Notes under the pieces: generated by a model
The model's database searches: none
What the model was told of the DNA's origin: nothing
The model's input: the letters and a program-made list of their open reading frames with translations, nothing else
Shown here: positions 25,801 through 33,626 of the stretch, piece by piece
Position numbering within the stretch: position 1 is the stretch's first letter
How the letters are laid out: the number at the start of each line of letters is the position of its first letter
Made by a program: the position numbers and the translations under genes
DNA from: Branchiostoma belcheri
Taxonomy: Eukaryota > Chordata > Leptocardii > Amphioxiformes > Branchiostomatidae
Assembly: GCF_001625305.1 (NCBI RefSeq)
Contig: NW_017804065.1
Coordinates: forward strand, 2,435,106-2,499,105
Reading direction: 5' to 3'
DNA: 64,000 nt

Positions 25801-28800
25801 TGGGTGCCCGGCTCCGTATTGTCACCAACTACCATGGAGTACCCAGACCTAGAGCCAGGCTAGAGCCTCAAAAGGCCGTGATATTTTTTCTTTCTTTTTT
25901 TTCTGTTGAGAACAGGCGAAAATCAATGCACGCGCGGATGTCATCCATAAAATTAAGTCGGTGTGGCCTTATGTTGTCATGCAGAGAACATCAATAAAGA
26001 AGCATGCTAGCCTATGCTGTGAAGTTACATGTGCTCTAATCTAACATCCAATAACAGTAAAGGAAACCACAATGTCCATACAACCTTTATGACACTGAAG
26101 GCAATGAGTGAGAGGTTTTTTTTCTTTTCTATAGCACAGAGATAGGTCCTTCCATGAAATACTGTACCTTTCAGTTGTTGATGAAACAATAGGGACAAGT
26201 GCATGTAAATTGTTAGAAATAAGTTGTATAAGCTGTATCATAATGGCATTTGAAAGAGTTAAATGTGTGCTTTTTGAAAAAAAAATGTAGCCTGGGTACC
26301 AGACTGTTTCCACTGGGCCTACACAGGCCAGCTCCTGGGCTCCAGCTCTGGGCCTAGTGTGTGCTATATGGGTCTAGTATCCAGGCTACTGGCACTTTTT
26401 TTATGGTACATCATGTGAATTTTTTTGAGACATCAAACTTTTTTTCATCTTTTGATCTATCAACAGATCTCACAAAGCTTCTTCAGAAGTTGAGAAAACT
26501 GTACAACATCAGTTAGAATGGATTTTTAGCAACCAAAAAAAAAAAGAAAACGTATCAAATATGACAATGAAGTTATCAGATTGGAATTTGCCTCCTCCAA
26601 ATGCATAAAATAGCCTTTCACAGGGTTTAGCATTTTAGAATTTCCAGGTGAAGAATGCCCCTGTACCTCTAGATCACTTGTGCACTTTGGTAAGGAACGT
26701 TGCCATGAGCTTATGATACCAGAAAGAATTCTTAGCAAAAAAAAAAAAAAAAAACATTTCAAATATGACGATGAAGTTATCAGATTGAAATTTGCCTCCT
26801 CCAAATGCATAAAATAGCATTTCACAGGGTTTAGCATTTTAGAATTTCCAGGTGAGGTATGACCCTGGACCTCTAGATCACTTGTGCACTTTGACAAGGA
26901 ATGTTCTCCAAACCTAGAGTAGAATATCTGTGGTGTTTTGCATGCCTGGAGGTCAAGTGTCCACCTGATCCCACCCTTACCAGGGAGGGTTGAAGGAAAA
27001 CAACACTGCAGGCATGTGTACACAGATGGCACAATGGGGTGTGAAGGAACAACTCAAACAGAGGGGGAGGGATTGTCATGGTATTTAACACCAGGGTGCT
27101 ACTGATAGCCATTTCCCAGTTTAGGGCTAGAAATTCATTTTTGGGAATAGGTGCACTGGTGCACCCAACCTAAAAAATTAGGTGCACAAAATTTTTTGGG
27201 GTGCACCATATAACATAATAACAGATCTTAATGCTCTTCTTCTGAGCTTGAATCTGAAATGGGAGCTAACTTCAAAATTTTACACAAGAACTACAAAAAA
27301 GATTTTATCATTTTTCTTACACTTAGATGCCAAGAATATCCTGCATACTATTATTTGATACATACAAAAATACCTACAAAAATATTTGGGTGTACCAGTG
27401 CACCCACAGAAAATAATTGACTTTTTTGGGTGCACAGCTCCAATTTTGGGTGCACTAAGGTGCAAATGCACCCAGTATTTCGAGCCCTGCAGTTTAGACA
27501 AGATCTTGAGGATACATGTATCTTCTTTGACTCCTTGAAGGAATCTGGGTTTAATCTTCCTAGCTTCTGACCTTCATGTACTAGCAACTCTCTAAGACTT
27601 GCCAGGCATAAAAACCTGCCCTTGTAATTGTTTGTTATTAAATTTTATTCCTTAATATCCTGACAATAAAGATAAGTTTATTGTGAATTCCTGCCCGAAG
27701 GCAGTATTTACAAATAACAAAAAAAGAACATTGAAACAGGGTACGTAATAATACAAGGTAATTGTCTAAAACTATAGCTATCATAATGTGTCTGATATGG
27801 TTTGACTTCTCTTTTTTAAAAAGGATTGTCTGCATTGGCAGTACTGGGCAACCTGACTTGTTTTTTGACCCAAATGCCTTATGTATATTACCATCAATAG
27901 ACAATACCTTGGATTACCAAGTACTTCACACCTCCTAATGCCCTAATGGCTTTGTCCTAGCTCAAAGTAAGGACTAATAAAATGGTAAAATGATTTATTT
28001 TAGAAGTTTAGATATAGCTTTTACAGGGAGTCACAAAGCCAAGTTTATTGATACAATGTATGGCAAATAACTTAATAACTATAAACTATTTCTACTAGTG
28101 TACTAATCAACTTCAATACATGTAACGTTATATGTGTTATAATGGAATACTACATTTCACATTGCTGTGACAAGGTTTCTCTTTTGTATACTATAGCATT
28201 ATGCACATATATTGACCTAGATAAACAGATACAGGGCATGATAACAGCATGTTGAAAATTTTTCTACTTTTCTCCCACGTAGCGTTATTTTATTCTTACA
28301 TGATATCATTAGTTTTTTCCTTTCTTTGTTATACATAGTAGGGACATATCACAGGTAGCACTGGGTAACCAAACTTCTCTCCAGGGATGTCCAACTTGCC
28401 ACCATGGCTGGGGTGGTTGTCCCTAGACTCCATAGCATGCCAAAAACTGGGGGGTTTGGGGCGTCTTCAGGGTCTTTGGGAGCTTTTGTGTGCTATTTTC
28501 TGATTGCATATAGACAACATAGCCAGCCTGGTTGAATTACCCCCGTTTTTTTAGAACTGGGCTAATCAGAAAACAGCCGAAGACCACCAAACCCCCAGTT
28601 CTATAAGCCTGCTACGGAGGCTAGCTAGGTTGTCCCCATACCTGGGATGCCTGGTGCCTGGTAGAACAGACCCTTTGTTTACCGGGTATTGTTTGTCGAT
28701 TAATAAATCAGCGAGGGTCAACCTGAGCAAGCCGACCCCGTGATGTCACCCGTTTGACCCCGCCCGCCATTATAAACATCCTCTGTAATTACGTACGCCC

Positions 28801-31800
28801 CTGCGTCACCTACGGTCATTTGTTATCCCTTATATTTCCCAGAAGTTTTGGGCATACTAGTACTCACTCACGTACTCATTCACAATCCAGGATTTGATAT
28901 ACTGGTATAGTTATATGCCGAAAAGGTCACAACCAAAAAGGTATATTTTTCACACAAAGTTACTCAAACACCTGCTAAAAATGCCTACAAGCAACAAGGA
29001 ACCTCCTTGCTACCTGTAAAAGCTAGAAACTCCACCAAAAGCACATTTTTGTCCTATAGTCTTTTTAAATATGCTTCTTGTTATATAGCAGATGTAATTT
29101 TTCTGGTGTTTTGAAATTCAGCGAACAGGATATTCTCAGATTATTATCAGATTATAAGCTGCACTGAAGATATGACCTGCAACAAGTGCAAGCCTTGAAG
29201 GGCTAAAATTTTCCAGTCAAAATACTTTTCCTGCATACCTGCATCAGTGACATATTGAAAATTACCTGCACCACAAAATTGGAGAACTTAGGAAGTATGG
29301 GTCATACTAAATTTGTTAAAAAACAATTGCTATCATTTTGATATTGTACATAAGCACACAATATATACCTGCACAGCCCCAATTTTACCTGTGCCTAACC
29401 TACATATGCAGGTGGTACGGTATTTCCAGCCCTAGCTTCATTTACAAACTACTAGTAGTAAGTAAGATATCATGCTGCAACGACATTACCCTACAGTATG
29501 GGACAATATTGTCTAATATCCTCAGGGGTTGGGATAACAGGCTTATGTCCCAGTGAACAGCTGCCCAATTTTCTCCATTTGTGAGGGATTTGGTCACAGT
29601 AACATTACCCTAGGTAGTCCCCGGAGCCTGGGGGAATTCCTGGCAAGGTTTGTCTGGCTCAAACACCTGTGGTGCAGGCAACGTGTTTGAAGTAGAGGTT
29701 GTATATGTGTAGCATTTTGGGGGGCAACCAGATTTTTGTTTTGAGGCTACAAAGTTGGATTAATTTGTAACGCAAAACTACCAAAGTTTGTCAATAATTT
29801 TTAAAATGTTTGGACACCATGTCTTACAATCATTCTCAATTTCTGTAAAAAAAGTGACATCACAATGCACTTTTCAAAAGTAGGCACTTCTTTTTTTCCT
29901 ATACCAGTATACATGATGCGTACACAAATCTGGATGTGATTTTTTTGTGAGATGAGATGATCATGATATCATACAACTACTTAGTTTGAGAAGTTGACCT
30001 GACTGAAAGTTCTAGAGTTAGACAACTTTTTTTCCTGAATAGTTTCATCAGGTTGGTAAGACACTGAGTAAAGAGACTCACTTACACAACCAAGACGGTC
30101 ACTGAAATGTCGGCTGAATAAAAGACTTGGTTGTGTAAAAAGAGTCTCTTTACTTAGACGACTTTTTCTTTGCACAAGTTTACAAAATTCGCAAGCATGG
30201 CTAGAAAAGTACATAATCACTGACCAAGGTGATGCCTTCATGACCAGCCATTCCCAGACTCTACATAAGATGCGTGGCTCATCCCTACCCAATCCTGTAT
30301 CACTGACTTGTCTCACGCCCCTCCCCTATAAGTACCCGTTACCTGATCTCCTTTGTTACCGACATTGTTTGGCCAGGAATTCTGCTTAATGCAAAACTGG
30401 TGCCTGTCGTGACACAACAAGGCCAGACACTCCACCTATTCAGTCAGCATGCCTGCGTCTTTTAGGGATAAACCGCTAAATTATCGCTATATTTTTCCTT
30501 CCGAAGGAAAAATCTGGTCCCAATTTGCAGAGGAAATATCGCGCGGACGGCGTGCATGTTTGCAAAGTTGATTCTGGGAGAGTCTGGGAGAGGTTGTGTT
30601 GATTCTGGCGTGGGTCACGGCTTGCAGAACATTTTGCCAGACTGCCTGTGATTGTCATGGTGCTTTGAACCGACTTCATTTGGGGTCAGACTGGCTTTTT
30701 GAATACCAGGCAAAGCAGGGGATCATCCTATTTATTAAAGCTGGCAGAAAACATTTATAAATGCGGCCCAGCCCACATAGCAGTCTGCTGCTGAAGTGTT
30801 GTAGGGCTTTTCTGTTCAGTTTTAACCTTCACCTTGCTAAGGTAGCCCTTTGGTACCACATCTCTATCAATTATTGGGGTAGGCAGCAGGGAAAAAGTTA
30901 AAACATGAGAGTTCTATCTATGACAACTAACGTCACAACCCAGATTTAGTGTGTCACATTTAACTTTCTCTCTGGCAAGATTTTTGCATTGTACTTCAAC
31001 TGTGCAAAATGGGATGGATTGCTAGAGTTCCTTTACATCAAATTTCAGCTAAAAATTGAGGTATAAACATTTTAAATCCAGGACTTTAAGGTCCTTACAG
31101 CTAAGAAAATGGAGGTTTGAATTATCAGACACTGGGTACTTTTGCATTTCATTAAATCTACAGTATTAACTACTAGTATAATATATAAACAGCTCAATGG
31201 TTTGATAAATGGTGGTATGAACAGGTATGCAGGAAATGCACCTTTGTTTACTCAGTACAGTGTACACAATGTTATCATACAACAGGCCCTTTCTTTTTTC
31301 AATAGTTCACAAATTATTTATAAGTGTGCGGCCTTCAGATCTACATGTAGCCATGTGTCTGTGGGGAACAGAACTTCTGAAGGCTTTACTAAAGTGTACA
31401 CAATAACGGGCCATTTCAAATTGGTTACTAGTATTATAAAGGGGCCTGTATGCCCTTTTTTTCGTAAGGCGACTATTATCAGGCCTTTTTAGTCTTCGTA
31501 CTCCGTAGGTAACCTCCACCCAAAAAATCAATGTAATTCGTAATAGAACATTAACTGCAAAGCATAAAGTCATAATCAGCTCTCTGAGACTTTAACGTAA
31601 TTTGTAATAGGCAGTGAAAATTTTGCGTAATTTGTAATCACGACCCCCCCCCATGCAGACCCTCTTGTAACGATGGGGGGGGGGGAGATGCACAATTAAG
31701 GGAAGGGCTGTTGGAGAGTCAATACTTTAAAAATTAAAAGCTATTTTCAAATTCACAATTCAGAGTCTGTCAGCTGTACTTTACCTTAAAGCAACTGATA

Positions 31801-32555
31801 GAAACTGAAACATTTCTATAAATAGTATGGAAAGAAGCTGATATAGATAGTATCTAAGATGTAATTTATGTCAAACTTTATGTGCGCTCCAACTCTTAAT
31901 AGCCTGGGTGCCAGCCGCCTGGCCACCCAGTGACATTAGGAGCCGGCAGCCGAAACTACAGAGGATGGCACCAGGCAGGGTTCCAGGCTAAAGAATATGC
32001 CAGATGTTTGTTTGTAAACCACCTTTAAAGGTGTAACACACCAGTTTCGTACATGTAAGTACAAGCTGCGTAAGACCGGACTGTAAGGTTTGAACCACTC
32101 ACACCAGGAAGGTCCCCTACTCTTTTCGATAAGTGCGATGGGTTCTTTAACATGTGTGGGGTGTGGCTCTCCCCAAATACGGGACTCCATTTAACGTCCT
32201 ATCCAAGGGACGTCCCTAACCGAAGCTATATGTAGGTACTCATTTACACCTGAGTAAAGTGAGGAAAGTCGTGTTAAGTGCCTTTCCCAAGGGCACAAGA
32301 TCGGTTGCTTCGGGCAGGATTCGAACCTGGGACCTCTTGGGTCTGAGACGAACACTCTACCGTTACGCCACACGACCCCACTTGATGATGATGTACTGAG
32401 ATAAGATACATGATAATGATGACTGTACAAAGTAGATCTTAAACACTGACCTTGATGCCGTCGCGTTCTCTGGTCAGGACCATGTCAGTGCCATCCAGCA
32501 GGCAAATCTGCACCTGGATGTCCTTGTCTCCTCCGAGGCATCCGCAAAGATCCAT
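421..32555 (-). CDS. EPB41L4A: Band 4.1-like protein 4A (FERM protein), 20 coding exons, 3' end beyond window
   Basis: Cytoskeletal adaptor of the band 4.1 superfamily that is expected to act under the plasma membrane. Coding exons, in transcript order: 32555-32451, 15635-15531, 15033-14991, 14061-13983, 13380-13283, 11548-11428, 10725-10638, 10183-10095, 9536-9473, 9068-8977, 7233-7168, 5568-5465, 4290-4188, 3687-3655, 3259-3146, 2933-2886, 2218-2060, 1565-1530, 1095-1015, 489-421. Each intron is GT-AG and the phases join without a frameshift to 1697 nt (565 codons plus 2 nt). Residues about 10-297 are FERM lobes F1-F3, 297-352 the FERM-adjacent segment, and 390-545 an Arg/Ser/acidic tail. 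The tail blocks SSGSESE, MVDS..QWE and [15 protein letters not shown] match vertebrate EPB41L4A from memory and separate it from EPB41L4B and L5. The last donor, at 420, shows that coding continues to the left. The 5' UTR was not placed. Confidence 0.93.
1015..1095 (-). CDS. EPB41L4A: EPB41L4A coding exon 19
   Basis: Codes [18 protein letters not shown] then MKELWKHIQ; the SRSRSPD..ELWKHIQ block is diagnostic for EPB41L4A. Acceptor CTGCAG, donor CA|GTAAGT. Confidence 0.93.
1530..1565 (-). CDS. EPB41L4A: EPB41L4A coding exon 18 (short)
   Basis: A 36-nt exon coding [11 protein letters not shown]. It has a good acceptor (CTACAG) and donor (AG|GTAAGA) and keeps phase 2 on both sides, so it could be an optional cassette. 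I see no clear counterpart in the vertebrate protein. Confidence 0.72.
2060..2218 (-). CDS. EPB41L4A: EPB41L4A coding exon 17
   Basis: Codes [27 protein letters not shown] and [18 protein letters not shown]. These blocks line up with SSGSESEN and MVDSAPQWE of vertebrate EPB41L4A and fix the gene identity. Acceptor GGCCAG, donor GG|GTGGGT. Confidence 0.93.
2886..2933 (-). CDS. EPB41L4A: EPB41L4A coding exon 16 (NAGNAG acceptor)
   Basis: A 48-nt exon coding [16 protein letters not shown], an acidic/basic repeat like GEDSDLKQRRR of the vertebrate protein. The acceptor is a tandem CAGCAG, so the exon can begin at 2933 or 2930 with one Ser gained or lost. Donor CG|GTAAGA. Confidence 0.85.
3146..3259 (-). 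CDS. EPB41L4A: EPB41L4A coding exon 15
   Basis: Codes [32 protein letters not shown] and PRRR, the start of the Arg/Ser-rich tail. Very GC-rich compared with the flanking introns. Acceptor CATCAG, donor AG|GTAAAG. Confidence 0.87.
3319..3509. mobile_element. Tourist-like MITE family A, partial
   Basis: Right half only, with the shared internal TTTTAATCCAACCACTGCAT and the end GGCGTGGCC|TAA. It occupies the intron between exons 14 and 15 of EPB41L4A. Confidence 0.7.
3655..3687 (-). CDS. EPB41L4A: EPB41L4A coding exon 14 (short; donor choice uncertain)
   Basis: A 33-nt exon coding [11 protein letters not shown]. Donor CCAGG|GTCAGC keeps the conserved frame into exon 15 (NGTAPGGLFTS beside vertebrate NGPQSGLYNS). 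A stronger-looking donor GCG|GTGAGT seven bases downstream would end in phase 0 and break that frame. Confidence 0.7.
4188..4290 (-). CDS. EPB41L4A: EPB41L4A coding exon 13
   Basis: Codes [18 protein letters not shown] and [11 protein letters not shown]. The NGE...APxPV pattern matches the linker of vertebrate EPB41L4A. Acceptor TCTCAG, donor AG|GTAGGA. A LINE-like 3' end begins about 25 bases upstream. Confidence 0.85.
4310..4794 (-). mobile_element. Probable LINE 3' end, minus strand
   Basis: On the minus strand it reads towards AATGAAATAAATGAAGAG and ends with short AAATGA-type repeats near 4310; 26 bases from EPB41L4A exon 13. No coding frame of length was seen, so the class is uncertain. 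Confidence 0.45.
4795..4935 (+). repeat. tRNA-headed repeat, single copy
   Basis: TGTAACAGTGGGGGGG start, A-box-like TAGCCGAGTGG (4856) and B box GGTTCGAACCC (4907). Same opening as the element at 62530. Confidence 0.6.
5175..5420. repeat. Minisatellite of CCAGAATTCTGCAGAATTC units
   Basis: About 8 irregular units combining GAATTCTGCAGAATTC (a palindrome with EcoRI and PstI sites) and TGGCTTCAGTTC spacers. It starts about 50 bases beyond EPB41L4A exon 12. Confidence 0.85.
5465..5568 (-). CDS. EPB41L4A: EPB41L4A coding exon 12
   Basis: Codes [15 protein letters not shown] and APSKRFDRR, the FERM-adjacent motif (RYSGRT...PSKR) with its phosphorylatable Ser/Thr. Donor GAG|GTCAGG. A minisatellite of EcoRI/PstI-like units begins about 50 bases past the donor. 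Confidence 0.9.
7168..7233 (-). CDS. EPB41L4A: EPB41L4A coding exon 11
   Basis: A 66-nt exon coding [15 protein letters not shown] and QSQFRY, the start of the FERM-adjacent segment. Acceptor CCATAG is weak (no long pyrimidine tract) but phase and the downstream RYSGRT motif support it. Confidence 0.85.
7405..7709. mobile_element. Long-arm palindromic element, GTACCTCC family
   Basis: Both ends match over about 50 bases in inverted orientation (TAGAATA...TTTTTGAAAG...ACCTCCAAATTTT), with a GC-rich centre around CCTCCCCCGCCTCCTTGCGG. A second copy is at 46427. Confidence 0.75.
7714..8119. mobile_element. Tourist-like MITE family B, full length
   Basis: TAA|GGCCATGTTGATTTGATTA ... AATCAACATGGCC|TAA, 406 bp, with inverted ends of over 30 bp including ATGGATGACATCC. 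It abuts the palindromic element at 7405-7709. Confidence 0.85.
8977..9068 (-). CDS. EPB41L4A: EPB41L4A coding exon 10
   Basis: Codes [13 protein letters not shown] and [17 protein letters not shown], the C-terminal helix of F3, the most conserved stretch of the family. Acceptor TTCCAG, donor AG|GTACGG. Confidence 0.94.
9473..9536 (-). CDS. EPB41L4A: EPB41L4A coding exon 9
   Basis: Codes [18 protein letters not shown] and RTKD, F3 strands. Acceptor TTACAG, donor GAT|GTGAGT, phase 0. Confidence 0.92.
9600..9820. repeat. CpG-decayed copy of the 42.5-kb repeat
   Basis: Shares ACAACATCAATTCCAAC, GGAACACTTGGAAG.CCCG and GAACACCCGTATC with 42545-42770, but most CpG are now TpG/CpA. Contains three tandem GTGTGATAACCAT units. 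Confidence 0.6.
10095..10183 (-). CDS. EPB41L4A: EPB41L4A coding exon 8
   Basis: Codes [19 protein letters not shown], then [10 protein letters not shown], the first strands of F3. GVVVYKNK is the EPB41L4A form of this block. Donor TG|GTAAGA, splitting a Trp codon. Confidence 0.93.
10638..10725 (-). CDS. EPB41L4A: EPB41L4A coding exon 7
   Basis: Codes [15 protein letters not shown] and [12 protein letters not shown], the F2/F3 junction; the EMYGVD block is a hallmark of the FERM family. Acceptor CCTCAG, donor ATG|GTGAGG, phase 0. Confidence 0.93.
10745..10960. mobile_element. TA-flanked fold-back element
   Basis: Almost the whole element is one inverted repeat: TGTCCATAATATCACCAGGG on the left and CCCTGGTGATATTATGGACA on the right, centred near CCTAGGTATGT. 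TA on each side. It lies just upstream (transcript sense) of EPB41L4A exon 7. Confidence 0.8.
11428..11548 (-). CDS. EPB41L4A: EPB41L4A coding exon 6
   Basis: Codes [15 protein letters not shown] and [22 protein letters not shown]2. Acceptor TTTTAG, donor CGT|GTAAGT, phase 2. Confidence 0.93.
11591..12337. mobile_element. Composite repeat with CCTCCATGAAAT ends
   Basis: About 745 bp bounded by TACCTCCATGAAAT and ATTTCATGGAGGTAA. The right third holds a GACAGACGGACGGACGG run after GTTCTTGAGTTATCTTGTTG, a pattern I recall as widespread in marine invertebrate genomes. CATTTGCATAAT inverted words occur near 11750-11900. Confidence 0.6.
12901..13257. mobile_element. Tourist-like MITE family A, full length with TAA duplication
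   Basis: Inverted ends GGCCACACCA... and ...TATGGCC flanked on both sides by TAA (12898-12900, 13258-13260). A GGCC terminus and a 3-bp TWA target are the hallmarks of PIF/Harbinger-derived Tourist MITEs. 357 bp, no coding capacity. Confidence 0.82.
13283..13380 (-). CDS. EPB41L4A: EPB41L4A coding exon 5
   Basis: Codes [19 protein letters not shown] and [15 protein letters not shown]2. Acceptor TTGCAG, donor AAT|GTAGGT. A Tourist-like MITE ends only 26 bases beyond its donor. Confidence 0.93.
13740..13846 (+). mobile_element. LINE-like 3' tail
   Basis: Ends ATAATAAAGGTCTTTCGTTCATTCATTCATT: a poly(A)-type word and a short tandem tail, the usual ending of CR1-like LINEs. Only about 100 bases remain. 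Confidence 0.5.
13983..14061 (-). CDS. EPB41L4A: EPB41L4A coding exon 4
   Basis: Codes [17 protein letters not shown] then CRLHQEIT, the start of F2. The acceptor CTGCAG runs into a 7-C stretch. Donor AG|GTAATC, phase 2. Confidence 0.92.
14160..14948 (+). mobile_element. LINE 3' end with reverse-transcriptase C-terminus
   Basis: ORF 14238-14735 (165 residues) has [22 protein letters not shown] and [24 protein letters not shown], the C-terminal part of CR1/Jockey-type non-LTR reverse transcriptases, downstream of the catalytic palm. 5' truncated. A 3' UTR follows, ending in short TTTCAAAG repeats, as CR1-like elements do. It sits in the EPB41L4A intron between exons 3 and 4, on the opposite strand. 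Confidence 0.85.
14991..15033 (-). CDS. EPB41L4A: EPB41L4A coding exon 3
   Basis: A 43-nt exon coding [14 protein letters not shown], the end of F1. Acceptor TTACAG, donor A|GTAAGT, leaving one base for the next codon. Confidence 0.9.
15531..15635 (-). CDS. EPB41L4A: EPB41L4A coding exon 2
   Basis: Residues 36-70, [13 protein letters not shown] followed by [15 protein letters not shown], the core of FERM F1. Acceptor CCACAG, donor ACG|GTGGGT, phase 0 on both sides. It follows the 16.8-kb first intron. Confidence 0.93.
16205..16557. repeat. 169-bp tandem duplication
   Basis: AAACCTCACAGAGTTGGAA ... AAGCTAACTCTGGCCTTG ... GATATGTTTGTAAACAT occurs twice in a row (AAGCTAACTC at 16291 and 16460). 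Confidence 0.85.
17144..17556. mobile_element. Tourist-like MITE family A, divergent
   Basis: Begins TTA|GGCCACACC, ends GTGTGGCC|TTT. Internal sequence resembles the copies at 40684 and 43179 plus an extra roughly 50-bp segment. Confidence 0.7.
18014..18212. repeat. Hairpin-forming inverted repeat
   Basis: Left arm ACCAGGCTTCGGAAGTGGCT, right arm AGCCACTTCCGAAGCCTGGT, each followed by matching inner segments (AGAGTAGAAATTGGCC, GGGGAGTTGGT). About 90-base arms around a small loop. Confidence 0.8.
18825..19221. mobile_element. hAT-like MITE, ACCTGCATATGCAGGT family
   Basis: CAGGGCTCCAAATACCACCT ... TATTTTGAGCCCTG, 397 bp. Same terminal design as the GTGCACCC family but a different interior. 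Fragments with the same ends occur at 1918-1960 and 29208-29433. Confidence 0.65.
19777..19830. repeat. (TG)27 microsatellite
   Basis: Uninterrupted 54-bp TG run; it produces a Cys/Val run in a spurious plus-strand frame. Confidence 0.98.
20222..20350 (-). mobile_element. LINE-like 3' end, minus strand, copy 1
   Basis: Shared with 62800-62930: TTTTATTGCAAATTCATGCC, GAAACATTT and AACTACTAGTAAAAACTACTG. On the minus strand it ends ...GCATGAATTTGCAATAAAA. Confidence 0.55.
20967..21350 (+). repeat. tRNA-headed repeat in tandem (245-bp unit)
   Basis: Unit 1 is 20967-21211; unit 2 starts at 21212 and breaks off near 21344. Each unit begins TGTAACAGTGCTAACTGAC and holds RNA polymerase III boxes: A TAGTGTAGTGG (21011) and B GGTTCGATTCC (21054). 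Unit 1 ends with a purine tract GAAAGAAAAGGGGGAGTAG directly before the next TG, like the polypurine tract before an LTR. Confidence 0.7.
21690..22070. mobile_element. hAT-like MITE, GTGCACCC family
   Basis: CAGGGCTTGAAATTCATTTT ... TATTTCCAGCCCTG, 381 bp, with many GTGCAC/GGTGCACTGG palindromes. CAGGG/CCCTG termini are typical of hAT elements. Confidence 0.72.
23388..23586. repeat. Minisatellite of GGGGTGTTGAGTTTTTT units
   Basis: Seven roughly 27-bp units of TTTTTTAGGGGTGTTGAG with variable T runs. Confidence 0.9.
23700..23884. mobile_element. Tourist-like MITE family A, right half
   Basis: Shares the CCACTGCATGGATGG and GAACCAATAAATTGAATTG blocks with the family and ends GTGGCC|TAA. Confidence 0.6.
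24162..24557. mobile_element. hAT-like MITE, TAGTGATGCATACC family
   Basis: TAGTGATGCATACCGG ... TAGGTATGCATCACTA flanked by CTTTGAAA on both sides (8-bp duplication). The interior has repeated GTCCGGACTT/AAGTCCGGA words. Confidence 0.85.
25555..25968. mobile_element. Tourist-like MITE family C with nested fold-back
   Basis: Ends GGCCACACCGGCTTTAATTT and AATTAAGTCGGTGTGGCC with subterminal ATGGATGACAT. The interior holds a second inverted repeat around CTCCGTATTGTC/ACTACCATGGAGTACCC. Confidence 0.7.
26555..26906. repeat. 204-bp tandem duplication
   Basis: TCAAATATGACAATGAAG at 26555 and TCAAATATGACGATGAAG at 26759 start two long near-identical segments that end in CTAGATCACTTGTGCACTTTG. Confidence 0.85.
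27128..27488. mobile_element. hAT-like MITE, GTGCACCC family
   Basis: Same family as 21690. A direct repeat CAGTTTAG flanks it (27120-27127 and 27489-27496), matching an 8-bp hAT target duplication, though the left terminus has lost a few bases. Confidence 0.7.
28432..28604. repeat. Fold-back with CTGGGGGGTTT arms
   Basis: AAAACTGGGGGGTTTGG with TTTTCTGATT at the left, AATCAGAAAA and ACCAAACCCCCAGTT at the right; arms are imperfect. Confidence 0.55.
30040..30157. repeat. Inverted-repeat element, GAGTAAAGA family, short copy
   Basis: TTTCATCAGGTTGGTAAGAC, then arms GAGTAAAGAGACTC and GAGTCTCTTTACTTA around ACGGTCACTGAAATGTCGGC. Confidence 0.65.
31436..31668. mobile_element. MITE, AGGGGGCCTGCATG family
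   Basis: Starts AAAGGGGCCTGTATGCCC, ends CCCATGCAGACCCTCTT, with several internal GTAATTCGTAAT-type words. Second copy at 58704-58914. Confidence 0.7.
32030..32382 (-). mobile_element. tRNA-derived SINE
   Basis: On the minus strand: A box TGGCGTAACGGTAG (32371-32357), B box GGTTCGAATCC (32328-32318), then TGTGCCCTTGGGAAAGGCA and a 3' part with GAACCCATCGCACTTATCG. The conserved middle resembles SINEs spread widely among invertebrates (MetaSINE-type, from memory). A 3'-part fragment of the same SINE is at 42130-42200. Confidence 0.7.
32451..32555 (-). CDS. EPB41L4A: EPB41L4A coding exon 1 (start codon)
   Basis: Codes for residues 1-35, beginning [15 protein letters not shown], the first strand of FERM lobe F1 ([10 protein letters not shown]). 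The Cys-rich start resembles the MGCFC start of vertebrate EPB41L4A. Exon ends in phase 0 at AAG|GTCAGT. The start is the only Met ahead of the FERM strand in this frame. Confidence 0.88.
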
Positions 32556-33039
32556 CTCCAATCCTAGTACTAGTACACCTGGGGCCAGGCGTTACGTCCT
32601 CTCTGTGTACACCAAACTCGAATCCTCCACAGCAAAGTGTCCTCCCTTCATCTAAACCACCAACTCTCAACCACCACTGGAGTTGTCTTCACTAAAAATT
32701 ATGGTTGGAGTACCACGTTGTTCTTCTGCATTCAGTAGTCTAAACCAGCCACAAGTGTCTGTTGAACACCACGTAAGGCACGTAGAAAGTCCAGCTTTCA
32801 ATGATGCATAGCTTGAGTAGAAATACTATCTTCCTGTGACTATCTTCGTTCGAAAAGTAGTGTTGTTGACTAAAGCTTATAATTTTTCAGAACATCCAAG
32901 CCTTGAAAAAAAATCATACAGTTACTATGCTAAGAAAATGTCACAGGAACGTATTGGCCCGGGTTTGGGTGTAGCATACAGAAAGTGTACGTTGTTTCTT
33001 TCGCTTGCTCCCTCACTCAACTCGCCGGCAGCCTGCCAG

Positions 33040-33330
33040 GTTTGGAAACGGTCCCAAAAGCAGCTCGCATCGTGAATGTGATGTTGTCACTAGCAGCAAC
33101 GATACGATCGCGGCGACAATTTGCAGCTTGTCGAGGAAGCTTGGAAGCCAGCAGGGGGACCACACCAACCAACCGGCCGGGGCCTACCAGCATTCCGCCC
33201 CGCCAAATAGACACATGCCGGGGTCCACACACAGAGTAGATGTCAGCAGGGAGCGAAACACAAACACGAATGACACCCAATATTGCGAGGTAAACCGGCT
33301 GGGAGGAGGTCAGGCCTAGCGTAACCTGGC
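33040..33330. promoter_or_regulatory. CpG-rich intergenic stretch between EPB41L4A and RPS15
   Basis: This interval is visibly richer in CpG than its AT-rich surroundings. It lies between the EPB41L4A start codon (32555, minus) and the RPS15 TOP start (about 33627, plus). Its position suggests a shared divergent promoter, and an untranslated EPB41L4A exon may lie in it. This is inferred from composition and position only. Confidence 0.45.
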
Positions 33331-33626
33331 GGTACGTTTGGGAAATCGACAACTTTCAATCAGCTTATTAGCTTTGGGCGAGTCCACTTGTTTTTAAACA
33401 ACAATGCTCATATCCCTTTCCAAGCCAATCCTAGAAAATCTATAAATTTGTAAAGAATAAAATATTGAATGATTTTTTTAAAGATATATGGCCGAGAAAT
33501 TAAAATTAATCATTTTTAGGAATGTTATTTGGGATTTATATTTAACACCCCTAATTTTTAGTGGTCTAGTCAGGTAAGGGTAAGAAAGTGTCACCGCGCA
33601 TGCCTTTTGGGTCCAATATCCGGGGT

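Larger units (their letters stand above)
15636..32450 (-). other. EPB41L4A intron 1 (16.8 kb), repeat-filled
   Basis: No host exon was recognised in either strand here. It holds a 169-bp tandem duplication (16.2-16.6 kb), Tourist-like elements, a hairpin at 18.0 kb, hAT-like elements at 18.8, 21.7, 24.2 and 27.1 kb, a (TG)27 tract, LINE 3' ends, a 245-bp tRNA-headed tandem at 21.0 kb, a minisatellite at 23.4 kb, a 204-bp tandem duplication at 26.5 kb and fold-backs. Long first introns often hold enhancers; none can be read from the sequence. Confidence 0.8.

Noticed and set aside
26526-27032. 168-residue minus-strand ORF
   Set aside because: It is created by a 204-bp tandem duplication, shows the same peptide twice with a poly-Phe run from an A tract, and has no recognisable domain.
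33017-33352. Minus-strand 111-residue ORF in the CpG-rich block
   Set aside because: Open frames are expected in GC-rich promoter DNA; no domain and no splice link to EPB41L4A exon 1 in frame.
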